Made by a program: the position numbers and the translations under genes. This document shows, piece after piece, positions 43,214 through 50,967 of a stretch of DNA of 50,967 nt (position 1 is its first letter; the number at the start of each line of letters is the position of its first letter). The stretch spans positions 1 through 50,967 of the forward strand of contig NZ_ACNN01000011.1 of assembly GCF_000174815.1 (NCBI RefSeq), written 5' to 3'. The notes below the pieces were generated by a model. The model had not been told where the DNA came from, did not search any database, and worked only from the letters and a program-made list of their open reading frames with translations. Source of the DNA: Porphyromonas endodontalis ATCC 35406. GTDB taxonomy: Bacteria; Bacteroidota; Bacteroidia; Bacteroidales; Porphyromonadaceae.

Positions 43214-43245
43214 ACTATCTTGCTTATTCTTTTGTTGCTATAGCA

Positions 43246-43276
43246 CAAAGATAGTCGATAACTCCCTAGGTAGCAA
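43246..43276 (-). promoter_or_regulatory. Promoter for cobB
   Basis: On the minus strand TTG (43274-43276), 20 bases, then TATCTTTG (43246-43253), about 33 nt before the cobB start. Confidence 0.65.
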
Positions 43277-43350
43277 AAGAAACCCCACACCCAGGATTTC
43301 GCCCGAGCGTGGGGTCATAAAATCGTTCCTCCTCCCCTCACGACGGAGGG
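43277..43350 (-). terminator. Terminator region of rpsA
   Basis: ACCCCAC (43282-43288) pairs with GTGGGGT (43309-43315) around an internally structured loop, and the minus strand continues TTCTTTTGC. A second GC-rich hairpin (TTCCTCC...GGAGGGAGGAA) lies closer to the rpsA stop. Confidence 0.65.
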
Positions 43351-43368
43351 AGGAAGCGGAGTTTACTA

Positions 43369-45171
43369 TTAATTGTTCTCGTCGAGTTGATCGCGAAGAG
43401 CTGCAAGAGCACCAAGATCACCAAGTGTAGCCTTTTCTACAGGAGCCTGAGCTGCTGTTTCTTCTGCACGACGAGCGGGCTTACGTTCTGCGCCTTCAGA
43501 AGCGCGTTCGCTGCGTTGCTTGTCTTCGAATGTACGGCTGTGCGATACAATGATACGATGCTTTTCTTTGTTAAACTCAAGAACCTTGAAGGGGAGCTTT
43601 TCGTCTACTTGAGCCTTAGAGCCATCCTCTTTTACAAGGTGCTTTTGAGTAGCAAAACCTTCGATTCCATAAGGGAGAGCTACAACAGCACCCTTATTGT
43701 CGATGATTTCTGTGATCACTCCTTCGTGGATAGAACCTACCGTAAAGGTATCTTCAAAAGCATCCCAAGGATTTTCTTCGGTCTGCTTGTGACCAAGGCT
43801 GAGACGACGATTTTCTTTGTCGATCTCCAAAACTTCAACTTCGATCATCGCACCGATTTCGGTTACTTCGCTGGGGTGCTTCACCTTCTTAGTCCAAGAG
43901 AGGTCGCTGAGGTGGATAAGACCATCTACGCCTTCTTCGATCTCTACGAATACACCAAAGTTGGTAAAGTTGCGAACCTTAGCTTGATGACGTGAGCCTA
44001 CAGGGTAACGCTCTTCGATATCTGCCCAGGGGTCGGGAGTGAGTTGCTTCATACCGAGGCTCATCTTGCGCTCTTCGCGGTCGAGAGTGAGTATTACAGC
44101 TTCTACTTCTTCGCCTACCTTAAGGAAATCTTGTGCGCTGCGGAGGTGCTGAGCCCAAGACATTTCGCTTACGTGGATAAGCCCTTCGATACCGGGAGCG
44201 ATCTCTACAAATGCGCCGTAATCCGTGATAAGTTCCACCTTACCCTTGAGTACGTCCCCAGGTTTGAGGTTGGGGTCGAGGTTATCCCAGGGGTTGGGAG
44301 TGAGTTGCTTGAGACCAAGAGCGATACGCGTCTTGTTTTCATCGAAGTCGAGGATTACTACATTGATCTTCTGATCAAGCTCTACCACTTCGCTGGGGTG
44401 CGATACGCGTTCCCAAGAGAGGTCGGTAATATGGATAAGACCATCTACACCACCAAGATCTACAAACACGCCAAAAGGAAGGATGTTCTTAACCGTACCT
44501 TCGAGTACTTGACCCTTTTCGAGTTTGCTGATAATGTCGCGTTTTTGTTGCTCAAGCTCGGCTTCTACCAAGATCTTGTGCGATACAACCACATTCTTTT
44601 GCTCCTGATTGATCTTTACGATCTTGAACTCCATTGTCTTATCAATGAGAGCATCGTAGTCACGGATGGGGCGAACATCGATTTGTGAACCGGGGAGGAA
44701 GGCTTCCACGCCAAACACGTCCACAATCATACCGCCCTTGGTGCGGCTCTTGATAAAACCAAGGATAACTTCGTCCTTTTCTTGGGCTTCGTTGATACGC
44801 TCCCATGCACGCTCGAGACGAGCCTGACGGTGAGAAAGCACGAGTGCGCCGGAGCGGTCTTCTTGACTGATCACGTACACTTCTACTTCGTCGCCCACCT
44901 TAAGGTCTTGATTGTAGCGGAACTCTGTGTAAGGAACCACGCCCAACGACTTGTAACCTACGTCTACAAGTACTTCGCGAATAGTCTTGTCGTTCTTTAC
45001 GAACTCAACTACCTTACCAATAACTACCTCATTAACTTTGAGAGAGTTAAGGGTTTCTTCATACTTAGCTTCTTGCTCTTTGCGGGCTGCCTCGCTTAGG
45101 GTCGTCCCTTTTTCATACATCCCCCAGTCGAAATCTGGATTAGGTGTAAGATGTTCTTGATTGCTCATCAA
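43369..45171 (-). CDS. rpsA: 30S ribosomal protein S1
   Basis: This 600-aa protein has six S1 RNA-binding domains in tandem (each about 75-85 residues, e.g. [31 protein letters not shown] and [32 protein letters not shown]). S1 brings mRNA to the 30S subunit, which matters in Bacteroidetes where Shine-Dalgarno sites are weak. An acidic and Ala/Arg-rich C-terminal tail follows the last domain. Either of two adjacent ATGs (45171 or 45168) could be the start. The promoter lies at 45304-45333, giving a leader of about 130 nt that could carry S1 autoregulation; that is inference. Confidence 0.97.
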   Translation of the reverse strand: MMSNQEHLTPNPDFDWGMYEKGTTLSEAARKEQEAKYEETLNSLKVNEVVIGKVVEFVKNDKTIREVLVDVGYKSLGVVPYTEFRYNQDLKVGDEVEVYVISQEDRSGALVLSHRQARLERAWERINEAQEKDEVILGFIKSRTKGGMIVDVFGVEAFLPGSQIDVRPIRDYDALIDKTMEFKIVKINQEQKNVVVSHKILVEAELEQQKRDIISKLEKGQVLEGTVKNILPFGVFVDLGGVDGLIHITDLSWERVSHPSEVVELDQKINVVILDFDENKTRIALGLKQLTPNPWDNLDPNLKPGDVLKGKVELITDYGAFVEIAPGIEGLIHVSEMSWAQHLRSAQDFLKVGEEVEAVILTLDREERKMSLGMKQLTPDPWADIEERYPVGSRHQAKVRNFTNFGVFVEIEEGVDGLIHLSDLSWTKKVKHPSEVTEIGAMIEVEVLEIDKENRRLSLGHKQTEENPWDAFEDTFTVGSIHEGVITEIIDNKGAVVALPYGIEGFATQKHLVKEDGSKAQVDEKLPFKVLEFNKEKHRIIVSHSRTFEDKQRSERASEGAERKPARRAEETAAQAPVEKATLGDLGALAALRDQLDENN

Positions 45172-45303
45172 TAATTAATGCGATGGATCTAAATTGTTAT
45201 ACTTAAAACTGATACACAATGCCCTATCCACAGAGGCCTCCTGCCCAAACGCCCATCGCAAACGCCTACGGCAAGTGCCCTGTTTGTAGAGATACGTGTC
45301 GTG

Positions 45304-45333
45304 CAAAGGTACAAATAATTCACTAAAAACCAA
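45304..45333 (-). promoter_or_regulatory. Promoter for rpsA
   Basis: On the minus strand TTG (45331-45333), 19 bases, then TACCTTTG (45304-45311). It is a textbook match to the Bacteroidetes pattern. Confidence 0.8.
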
Positions 45334-45352
45334 CTGACTATACCGAGAGTCA

Positions 45353-45410
45353 TAAAAAAGAGATCGCCTCCAAGGCTTCCCTCGCTCTTCGAGAAAAGAC
45401 CTTTGGAGAC
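45353..45410 (-). terminator. Terminator of the hut cluster
   Basis: GCCTCCAAGG (45366-45375) pairs with CCTTTGGAGAC (45400-45410) with a small internal mismatch. On the minus strand TCTCTTTTTT follows. It lies about 37 nt after hutH. Confidence 0.75.
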
Positions 45411-45446
45411 GACCCCCGTTAGAAAAGAATTTGTCCTTAGCCTCTT

Positions 45447-46943
45447 TTAGGCAAAGGCATACGTGCGAACAAACTCTGTTGCTTGCTGTATTAGCTTGTA
45501 CATTACAATGTCATCCTCTACTCGGGGTACAACCTGACGGAATGCTGCCAACATCTCTTCGATTTTGGGAGAAGACTTAGCAGGGCGACGGAACTCTAAA
45601 GCCTGTGCCGCATTCATCAATTCGATACCAAAGATGATCTCCAAGTTTTCGATGATAGGGAGCAACTTAGTGGCTGCATTCGCCCCCATCGAAACGTGGT
45701 CTTCCTGACCATTGCTCGAAACGATGCTGTCGCTAGAGGCAGCAAAACAATACATTTTGTTTTTGCTTACCATAGAAGCGGCGGCATACTGAGGAATCAT
45801 GTAACCGGAGTTAAGCCCGGGGTTGGCAACGAGGAACTCGGGGAGATCGCGCAAACCAAGGATCAATTGAGCAACGCGACGCTCAGAGATATTTCCGAAC
45901 TCAGCCAAAGCAATAGCGAGGAAGTCGTATACGATGGCAAGAGGCTGTCCGTGGAAGTTACCACCCGATACCACCTTATCTTCGTCGGGGAATACCGTAG
46001 GATTGTCCGTTACAGAGTTAATCTCGGTCTCAACCACAGAGGTAACATAGTCGATAGCATCTCTAGAGGCGCCATGTACTTGGGGCACGCAACGGAAGCT
46101 ATAGGGGTCTTGTACCTGCTTTTTGGGGCGAGCGATCAATTCGCTTCCCTCTAGAAGAGAGCGGAGGTGACGAGCGACAGTGAGCTGACCCTTATGCGGA
46201 CGAATAGTGTGAAGAGCATCTGCAAAAGGAGCATCCAATCCATCAAAAGCCTCTAGCGAAAGAGCGGAACAAGAGTCGGCAAGACGAGCGATACGATGAG
46301 CCTTGATGAGGGCATATACCCCATGCGAGCTCATGAACTGCGTACCATTGAGAAGGGCAAGACCCTCTTTGCTCTTGAGGGTAACCGTGCTAAGGCCGTG
46401 CTCTGCAAAGACTTCGCGAGCGCAACGCTTTTCGCCACCGGCTACACGCACTTCGCCTTCCCCGATAAGGGGGAGGAAAAGATTGGCAAGGGGAGCCAAG
46501 TCGCCCGATGCACCCAAAGAACCCCTGTCATACACGATGGGGATGATATCCTTGTTAAGCATATCAAGGATGCGCTCTACCGTTACCACCTGCACCCCGC
46601 TATGCCCTAATTGCAAAGCGTGAGCCTTGAGGAGCAACATCAAACGCACGATATCCTGATTCACTTCTGTACCACAGCTACAAGCGTGACTCTTAACGAG
46701 ATTTTCTTGGAGCGTAGTCAAAGCCTCAGCAGAGATAGAGCGATTGCAAAGTGAGCCAAAGCCCGTAGTTACACCATAAATAGGACGGTCGCTCTCTTTT
46801 ACTTTATTATCAAGATAGTTGCGACAATGCTCAATGCGAGCACGCGCATCATCTCCCAATGCTAGGGGGAAACGCTCTTTGAGATAGCGTTCACAAAGGG
46901 CGAGGGTAAGGGGTTCACTCCCGATATAAAATGTCTGTGCCAT
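45447..46943 (-). CDS. hutH: Histidine ammonia-lyase
   Basis: This 498-aa enzyme removes ammonia from histidine to give urocanate. The MIO cofactor comes from Ala-Ser-Gly at 145-147 in GSLGASGDLAPL. YGVTTGFGSL (residues ~56-65), NGTQFMSSHG, and QEDHVSMGANAATKL match the family in order. An in-frame ATG at 46961 would overlap fchA; ATG 46943 gives MAQTFYIGSEPLTL and an 8-nt gap. It is the last gene of the hut cluster, followed by a terminator. Confidence 0.96.
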   Translation of the reverse strand: MAQTFYIGSEPLTLALCERYLKERFPLALGDDARARIEHCRNYLDNKVKESDRPIYGVTTGFGSLCNRSISAEALTTLQENLVKSHACSCGTEVNQDIVRLMLLLKAHALQLGHSGVQVVTVERILDMLNKDIIPIVYDRGSLGASGDLAPLANLFLPLIGEGEVRVAGGEKRCAREVFAEHGLSTVTLKSKEGLALLNGTQFMSSHGVYALIKAHRIARLADSCSALSLEAFDGLDAPFADALHTIRPHKGQLTVARHLRSLLEGSELIARPKKQVQDPYSFRCVPQVHGASRDAIDYVTSVVETEINSVTDNPTVFPDEDKVVSGGNFHGQPLAIVYDFLAIALAEFGNISERRVAQLILGLRDLPEFLVANPGLNSGYMIPQYAAASMVSKNKMYCFAASSDSIVSSNGQEDHVSMGANAATKLLPIIENLEIIFGIELMNAAQALEFRRPAKSSPKIEEMLAAFRQVVPRVEDDIVMYKLIQQATEFVRTYAFA

Positions 46944-46951
46944 GTCTTTAT

Positions 46952-47578
46952 TTATTCGCAAGCCTTCTTTGTGTGAGCAATAACAGCTGCCTCACGAGCT
47001 AGAACATCAGCTTCGAGGCGATCTGCTTCTTCGCGAAGGCGAGCTACAAACTCTTCGTCTTTGATAGAGGTGAGGTTGATGCGAACGTTGAAGAGGGCAC
47101 CTACCACAGCCACACGAGCGCACATCATGGCTACACAACCATCAGTTACTGCATTTTGGTTGCCACGAGCTACCACAGCCTCAATAGAGGGCAAGAGTGC
47201 ACTGGCACGGCGAGCTACCTCCATAGGTACAAGAGCAGCCTTTTTGGTATTTTCTTGGATAGCAGCTGAGCGGATTGCTTTCTCTTCGTCCGTTTCTTTT
47301 GGGAGCTTGAAGGCTTGAGAAACGCCGTCGTAAGCTTCGCTGTCTCGGTCTACATCAAGTACGAGTTCCTTCTGTAGAGCAGCTGCGCTCTTAGCGATTT
47401 CTGCCATTTCGTCTTGTACGTCGGCATATTTCTTTTTGCCTATAGTAAGATTGGCTACCATCTCAGCAAGAGCGGCAGCAATGGCTCCATTGAGGGCAGA
47501 GATACTTCCACCACCAGGTACGGGAGCATCGCCCGCAGTCTCGGCAAGAAGGCCTTTTACAGTTAGTTCGGTAAGCAT
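46952..47578 (-). CDS. fchA: Formiminotetrahydrofolate cyclodeaminase
   Basis: This 208-aa all-helical protein turns formimino-THF into methenyl-THF and ammonia. APVPGGGSISALNGAIAAALAEMVANLTIG near the start is the family signature. VAVVGALFNVRINLTSIKDEEF matches the C-terminal half. In mammals this activity is fused with formiminotransferase; here they are separate genes (ftcD lies two genes upstream). It starts 24 nt after hutI and ends 8 nt before hutH. Confidence 0.95.
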   Translation of the reverse strand: MLTELTVKGLLAETAGDAPVPGGGSISALNGAIAAALAEMVANLTIGKKKYADVQDEMAEIAKSAAALQKELVLDVDRDSEAYDGVSQAFKLPKETDEEKAIRSAAIQENTKKAALVPMEVARRASALLPSIEAVVARGNQNAVTDGCVAMMCARVAVVGALFNVRINLTSIKDEEFVARLREEADRLEADVLAREAAVIAHTKKACE

Positions 47579-47602
47579 ATTGCTGGTTGTTAAGTATTAA
47601 AA

Positions 47603-48859
47603 TCAGTCTATGTGATTGGTATAAACCGCACCACCCTTTATCGTAGAGTGTACGATATTCATACCGATATGATACGAAAGGAATTTATAGCAAGGATAAC
47701 CCAGTACCACGAGGTCTCCTTCTTTACCCACCTCGATACTACCAATTCTATCGGCACGCCCGATAGCGGCTGCTCCATTGAGCGTAAGTGCCGTAAGGGT
47801 CTCTTCGGCCGTCATGCCCATGTAAATGCACGCGAGGTCATACATGAGGGGGATGGATGCACTAAAGCAGCTCCCGGGGTTAAGGTCACTGGCAACAGCC
47901 ACAGCGCAGCCGTTGTCTATCATCTTACGAGCGGGAGCATAGGCGGCTTTTAAGCTGAAAGCCGTGCAGGGTAATAGGGTAGCCACCGTATTAGAATTAG
48001 CGAGTGCGGCAATTCCCTTTTCTGAGATTTGAAGCAAATGGTCGGCAGAGAGGCACCCAAGCTCCGCAGCCAATTCGGCACCCCCAAAGGGCACAATCTC
48101 ATCGGCATGCATCTTGAGGGTAAAGCCCATAGCGCGAGCAGCATTGAGCAAGCGACGAGTCTGCTCGTGGTCGAAGACCCCCTCTTCTGTAAATATGTCG
48201 CAGCACTCTGCAAGCCTTCGGCTCTTAACCTCGGGGAGTACCGTCTGTACCAAATACTCGATGTAATCCGTGGAGCGACCTTTGAACTCGGGAGGAGTAT
48301 CGTGCGCCCCCATAAAAGTAGCGTGAAGTGCAATGGGTTGCGACTTTTGCAGACGCTGAATTACCTCCAACTGGCGCAATTCGGTCTCCAAATCCATGCC
48401 ATAGCCACTCTTGGCATCGGCCGTAGTCACCCCCATAGAGAGCATAGCGCGGAGGTGAACTTGGGCGGCTGCCTCTAGCTCCTCCACACTCGCCTCGCGA
48501 GTTGCCTTGGTAGTACTGGCAATTCCTCCCCCTGCCTGCATAATGCTCATGTAGGAAGCTCCACGCAATCGCATCTGGAACTCCTCTTCGCGGAATCCTC
48601 CAAAGACAAGGTGAGTATGGCTATCAACAAAACCGGGCACTACGGCACCTCCTTGGGCGTCGTAGACGGCACAATCTTGGATAAGGTCGCCGGGGGCCTC
48701 AGACTCCTTTCCTACATAGGCGATAATCCCATCTCGGATTACGATAGCCGCAGGCCCCATAAGGATATCCAGCTCTCCCATGGCTTTCCCATGGATCGCC
48801 TTATTCCCCTTAGGCGTTGCTACCTTGCCTATATTTTTTACGTATAGATTATGACTCAT
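47603..48859 (-). CDS. hutI: Imidazolonepropionase
   Basis: This 418-aa amidohydrolase opens imidazolonepropionate to formiminoglutamate, the third step of histidine breakdown. GFVDSHTHLVFGGFREEEF gives the HxH metal site. DAKSGYGMDLETELRQL, LKMHADEIVPFGGAELAAELG and SDLNPGSCFSASIPLMY follow in family order. The frame is open to 48898, but the extra residues are poor; ATG 48859 gives MSHNLYVKNIGKV. A strong hairpin separates it from ftcD. Confidence 0.96.
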   Translation of the reverse strand: MSHNLYVKNIGKVATPKGNKAIHGKAMGELDILMGPAAIVIRDGIIAYVGKESEAPGDLIQDCAVYDAQGGAVVPGFVDSHTHLVFGGFREEEFQMRLRGASYMSIMQAGGGIASTTKATREASVEELEAAAQVHLRAMLSMGVTTADAKSGYGMDLETELRQLEVIQRLQKSQPIALHATFMGAHDTPPEFKGRSTDYIEYLVQTVLPEVKSRRLAECCDIFTEEGVFDHEQTRRLLNAARAMGFTLKMHADEIVPFGGAELAAELGCLSADHLLQISEKGIAALANSNTVATLLPCTAFSLKAAYAPARKMIDNGCAVAVASDLNPGSCFSASIPLMYDLACIYMGMTAEETLTALTLNGAAAIGRADRIGSIEVGKEGDLVVLGYPCYKFLSYHIGMNIVHSTIKGGAVYTNHID

Positions 48860-48883
48860 GTACACTATATAAAACAAGGGAAG

Positions 48884-48923
48884 CTCTCGGGAGAGCAAGC
48901 GATATGTACCACCCTCCCGAGAG
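48884..48923 (-). terminator. Intercistronic hairpin between ftcD and hutI
   Basis: CTCTCGGGAG (48884-48893) pairs perfectly with CTCCCGAGAG (48914-48923), 10 bp, and the minus strand continues CTTCCCTTGTTTT. It may be a partial terminator or processing site lowering hutI-fchA-hutH relative to ftcD. Confidence 0.65.
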
Positions 48924-48945
48924 ATATTCCTAGCTCATTCCAATA

Positions 48946-49851
48946 TTACTCCATCATGCGGAGCTCGAGGATCTGATCGTGTGAGAAGTTTTCGATCCCG
49001 AGGTAATATTCTGCACAATCGATAAGAGCAGCCATAGGAAGCAAACCGATTACTTCGCTACCTACAATCTCTACACCATAACGCTTTGCCTCCATACGTA
49101 CCATTTCGTGTGCACGATATACGCTGGTCTTGGTAAAGTCGGTAAGGTTCATAGATACTTGTGCAATGTGACGATCGGTCAACTCTACACCCATAGCCTT
49201 GCAGAAGCGGAGACCGCCACCGATGTGACGTACTCTCTTGGCAATAGCATCAGCGATAGCAACATCGCTGGTATTGAGGTTTACGTTGTAGGCAACAAGA
49301 GGCATACGAGCACCTACAGCCACACAACCTGCCGTAGCGTGACGATCTGCGGGACCGAAGTCGGGGAGCCATTCAGCTTCGTGCACTTTGGTTTCCATCC
49401 CTTCGAACTCGCCCTTTCTTACCTTGGCAAGGTTTTCACGATGGGGAGCTGTTGCACTCTTTTCGTAGAGGTATACAGGCACTCCATACTTAGTACCAAT
49501 GATTTCGCCAACCTCACGAGAGAGGGCGATAGCTTCGTCCATTTCCATATTGCGGATGGGGATGAAGGGAACTACGTCCACAGCACCCATACGAGGGTGT
49601 TGCCCCGAGTGCTTAGTCATATCGATAACCTCAACAGCTACGCCCACTGCTTCGAGGAGCGACTCCTTCACTGCTTCCGGAGTACCGACTACGGTTACAA
49701 CAAGGCGGTTGTGGTCTTCGTCGTTGCTATAATTGAGCAACTTAACGCCCTGACGTGTACGGAAAGGATTTACAATCTTCTCGATTTTTTCGCGGTCGCG
49801 TCCCTCGCTAAAATTGGGTACGCACTCTACAATTTTCGTTGCACTTGCCAT
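48946..49851 (-). CDS. ftcD: Glutamate formimidoyltransferase
   Basis: This 301-aa protein moves the formimino group from formiminoglutamate to tetrahydrofolate, leaving glutamate. The start ATKIVECVPNFSEGRD, the HSGQHPRMGAVDVVPFIPI block (with the catalytic His region), EKSATAPHRENLAKVRKGEFEG and RHIGGGLRFCKAMGVELTDR match the transferase domain in order. Only this domain is present; cyclodeaminase is encoded by fchA. It is the first gene of the hut cluster. Minus-strand TAACTTCG at about 49889-49896 is a one-mismatch -7 box. Confidence 0.96.
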   Translation of the reverse strand: MASATKIVECVPNFSEGRDREKIEKIVNPFRTRQGVKLLNYSNDEDHNRLVVTVVGTPEAVKESLLEAVGVAVEVIDMTKHSGQHPRMGAVDVVPFIPIRNMEMDEAIALSREVGEIIGTKYGVPVYLYEKSATAPHRENLAKVRKGEFEGMETKVHEAEWLPDFGPADRHATAGCVAVGARMPLVAYNVNLNTSDVAIADAIAKRVRHIGGGLRFCKAMGVELTDRHIAQVSMNLTDFTKTSVYRAHEMVRMEAKRYGVEIVGSEVIGLLPMAALIDCAEYYLGIENFSHDQILELRMME

Positions 49852-49982
49852 GATGATTTATTCTTTAGTAGTTTAGTCTTTTCGTCGGCGAAGTTAGCGC
49901 ATTTTCTTGAGCTTACAGAGATATGGGCAAAAGAAGAGCTCCACCCTCGTAAGAAACAATACTCATAGCACCATCATCTAAG

Positions 49983-50023
49983 GAAAATAAAAAACGCATC
50001 TAACCCACGGAAGGAAAGATGCG
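49983..50023 (-). terminator. Terminator after tRNA-Gln
   Basis: CGCATCT (49995-50001) pairs with AGATGCG (50017-50023), and the minus strand continues TTTTTTATTTT. Confidence 0.8.
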
Positions 50024-50099
50024 ACATTATAATAGGAAGGAGAGCAGCTCCACAAAGAAGTGTACCTACACCACCCCCTTCTTTTGCTATCAGCCCAAG

Positions 50100-50170
50100 T
50101 TGTCCCGGAAGAATTCGAATCCTCAATTTCAGAGCCAGAATCTGACGTGTTACCATTACACCACGGGACA
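50100..50170 (-). tRNA. tRNA-Gln(CTG)
   Basis: Read on the minus strand it has acceptor TGTCCCG/CGGGACA, a D arm GTGTAATGGTAACAC, anticodon stem TCAGA/TCTGA with loop TTCTGGC (anticodon CTG), T arm GAGGA-TTCGAAT-TCTTC, and discriminator A. CCA is not encoded. The length is 71 nt. Confidence 0.93.
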
Positions 50171-50238
50171 ATTCATTTAGAGCTACAACCCCACCCTAAG
50201 AAGGCAAACTAGGCTGCGCCCCTTGCGAGATTGCGGTG

Positions 50239-50268
50239 CAAAGGTACAATAAAAATCCGGAAAGGCAA
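50239..50268 (-). promoter_or_regulatory. Promoter for tRNA-Gln
   Basis: On the minus strand TTG (50266-50268), 19 bases, then TACCTTTG (50239-50246). The match is exact. Confidence 0.75.
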
Positions 50269-50600
50269 CAACCCCGCTGATTTTCTTTCGCGCCCATCCC
50301 TCCCCCATTTTCAGGGCGAGAAGGGAGCGAAAAGGAGGCTGATTTCTAAAAAAGAATCAGCCGGGAAGTACTCCGACTTCTGCCTAAGATTTTGCAAAAA
50401 ACAGCCCATGAAATCTTTTATTCCTACCCTAAAAAGGGAAAAGCGCAGGGCAGCAAAATCCGAGCATTTCACAGCTAAAACAAAAGCGATTTCTCGGCTA
50501 AACTCAGTGGAGAGGTAGAGATGTAGGGAGTTCTCTTCCCCTAATCTCAAGAGAGAGCCTCCTCCTTGCGATGGGATAAAAACGCCGTAGGGTGGTCTAA
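50269..50600. other. Intergenic stretch with repeat copy, no gene seen
   Basis: No real gene is visible. GGCTGATT (50337-50344) and AATCAGCC (50355-50362) form an 8-bp hairpin without a T-run. GCAAAAAACAGCCC (50394-50407) is identical to 13325-13338. A copy of the dispersed element follows. Confidence 0.5.
50407..50474 (+). repeat. Dispersed 68-bp intergenic element, copy 3
   Basis: CATGAAA begins, AGGGCA lies at offset 41-46 and TTTCACAG ends it, exactly as in 23272-23339. Between the anchors it is closer to the minus-strand copy at 29647-29714 (TTC--CCTAA and GCAGGGCAG). Confidence 0.6.
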
Positions 50601-50601
50601 A

Positions 50602-50632
50602 TTGGCTACTCCCTGAAATATCCTTATCTTTG
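50602..50632 (+). promoter_or_regulatory. Promoter for the NifX/NifB-like gene
   Basis: TTG (50602-50604), 20 bases, then TATCTTTG (50625-50632), 30 nt before the start codon. Confidence 0.65.
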
Positions 50633-50662
50633 CGTTAGTTAAATCAAACCTAGTACAAGACT

Positions 50663-50967
50663 ATGATCAAAATTGCAGTGCCCACGCGAGAGAATAGCGT
50701 GGACGATCACTTCGGACATTGTGCCTACTACACGATTTTCAGCATCGAAGACCAAGAAATCAAAGCTTCGACCACGCTTCCTTCCCCCCAAGGGTGTGGC
50801 TGCAAAAGCAACATCGCCGCTACCTTGCAAGAGATGGGCGTAGGTCTTATGCTTGCAGGGAACATGGGAGACGGAGCAAAGAAAAACTTGCAGACCATGG
50901 CATCGAGGTAATCAGGGGGTGCAGCGGTCCTGTAGAAAAGGTCGTAAAAGACTACCTCCAAGGCACA
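50663..50967 (+). pseudogene. NifX/NifB-type dinitrogenase cofactor-binding family protein, frameshifted
   Basis: MIKIAVPTRENSVDDHFGHC is the start of this small iron-molybdenum-cofactor-binding-like family, followed by FSIEDQEIK and GVGLMLAGNMGDGAKKNLQ. The frame then ends at 50911. The expected continuation (HGIEVIRGCSGPVEKVVKDY) is present in another frame from base 50896 to the window end. One base seems lost at 50894-50895. The gene runs off the window. It may be a pseudogene or a sequence error. Members outside nitrogen fixers are of unknown role. Confidence 0.75.

Noticed and set aside
43387-45099. Long plus-strand frames opposite rpsA
   Set aside because: They arise from the repetitive S1-domain codons; no recognisable protein features.
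45172-45300. Riboswitch in the rpsA leader
   Set aside because: No known aptamer pattern seen; S1 autoregulation remains only a possibility.
49108-49968. 286-aa plus-strand frame opposite ftcD
   Set aside because: It is the mirror of a conserved gene and has no recognisable motifs.

Overview
The window looks like a chromosomal segment of a Porphyromonas-like member of the Bacteroidales. Three observations support this. Several proteins end in type IX secretion (Por) sorting domains. Promoters follow the Bacteroidetes pattern TTG-N19/20-TAnnTTTG. Clade-typical genes are present: DUF2723/GT117, DUF1573, GSCFA, DUF4369, a long NusB, a SecD-SecF fusion, and a hut cluster with separate formiminotransferase and cyclodeaminase genes. 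Species cannot be fixed by eye.

Layout. Positions 1-320 hold the distal end of a CRISPR array with type I-C-like repeats; any cas genes lie to the left, outside the window. 420-6099 (minus) carries nusB, plsC, ogt and a DUF2723 membrane protein. 6100-6577 holds the nusB promoter, a transposase fragment and terminators. 6578-12819 (minus) is a three-gene surface-protein operon: T9SS cargo, lipoprotein, T9SS cargo. 13396-23002 (minus) is housekeeping: secDF, rsmH, the RNase P RNA gene, mrp, trmB, a small acidic protein, meaB and two DUF1573 genes. 23543-29498 (plus) is a second surface-protein cluster: an Omp28-like lipoprotein with a CxxC motif, a protein whose C-terminal domain is shared with the first cluster's lipoprotein, and a T9SS cargo protein.

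29499-32600 is an accessory-looking patch: a frameshifted WYL regulator, a uracil-DNA-glycosylase-fold protein, and gene remnants, bordered on the right by tRNA-Arg(CCG) and tRNA-Pro(TGG). 33008-37351 (plus) has an FMN riboswitch before ribB, then pabB, pabC, a DUF3109 gene and an lrgA-lrgB pair. 37381-45171 (minus) carries GSCFA, a thioredoxin-fold lipoprotein, mnmA, argS, a cobB-type sirtuin and rpsA. 45447-49851 (minus) is the histidine-utilisation cluster ftcD-hutI-fchA-hutH, without hutU. tRNA-Gln(CTG) follows, and the window ends in a frameshifted NifX/NifB-like gene.

How the genes work together. The hut genes break histidine down towards glutamate and one-carbon folate. pabB and pabC make p-aminobenzoate for folate. 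ribB feeds riboflavin synthesis under FMN control. The two surface clusters probably deliver adhesin-like proteins through the outer membrane. The observations most worth checking are a dispersed 68-bp intergenic element with fixed internal spacing (three copies), a multi-stem RNA candidate at 24812-24930 with mutually exclusive pairings, the WYL/UDG-fold pair, and the domain shared by the two surface clusters. No complete new defence or mobile system could be demonstrated.
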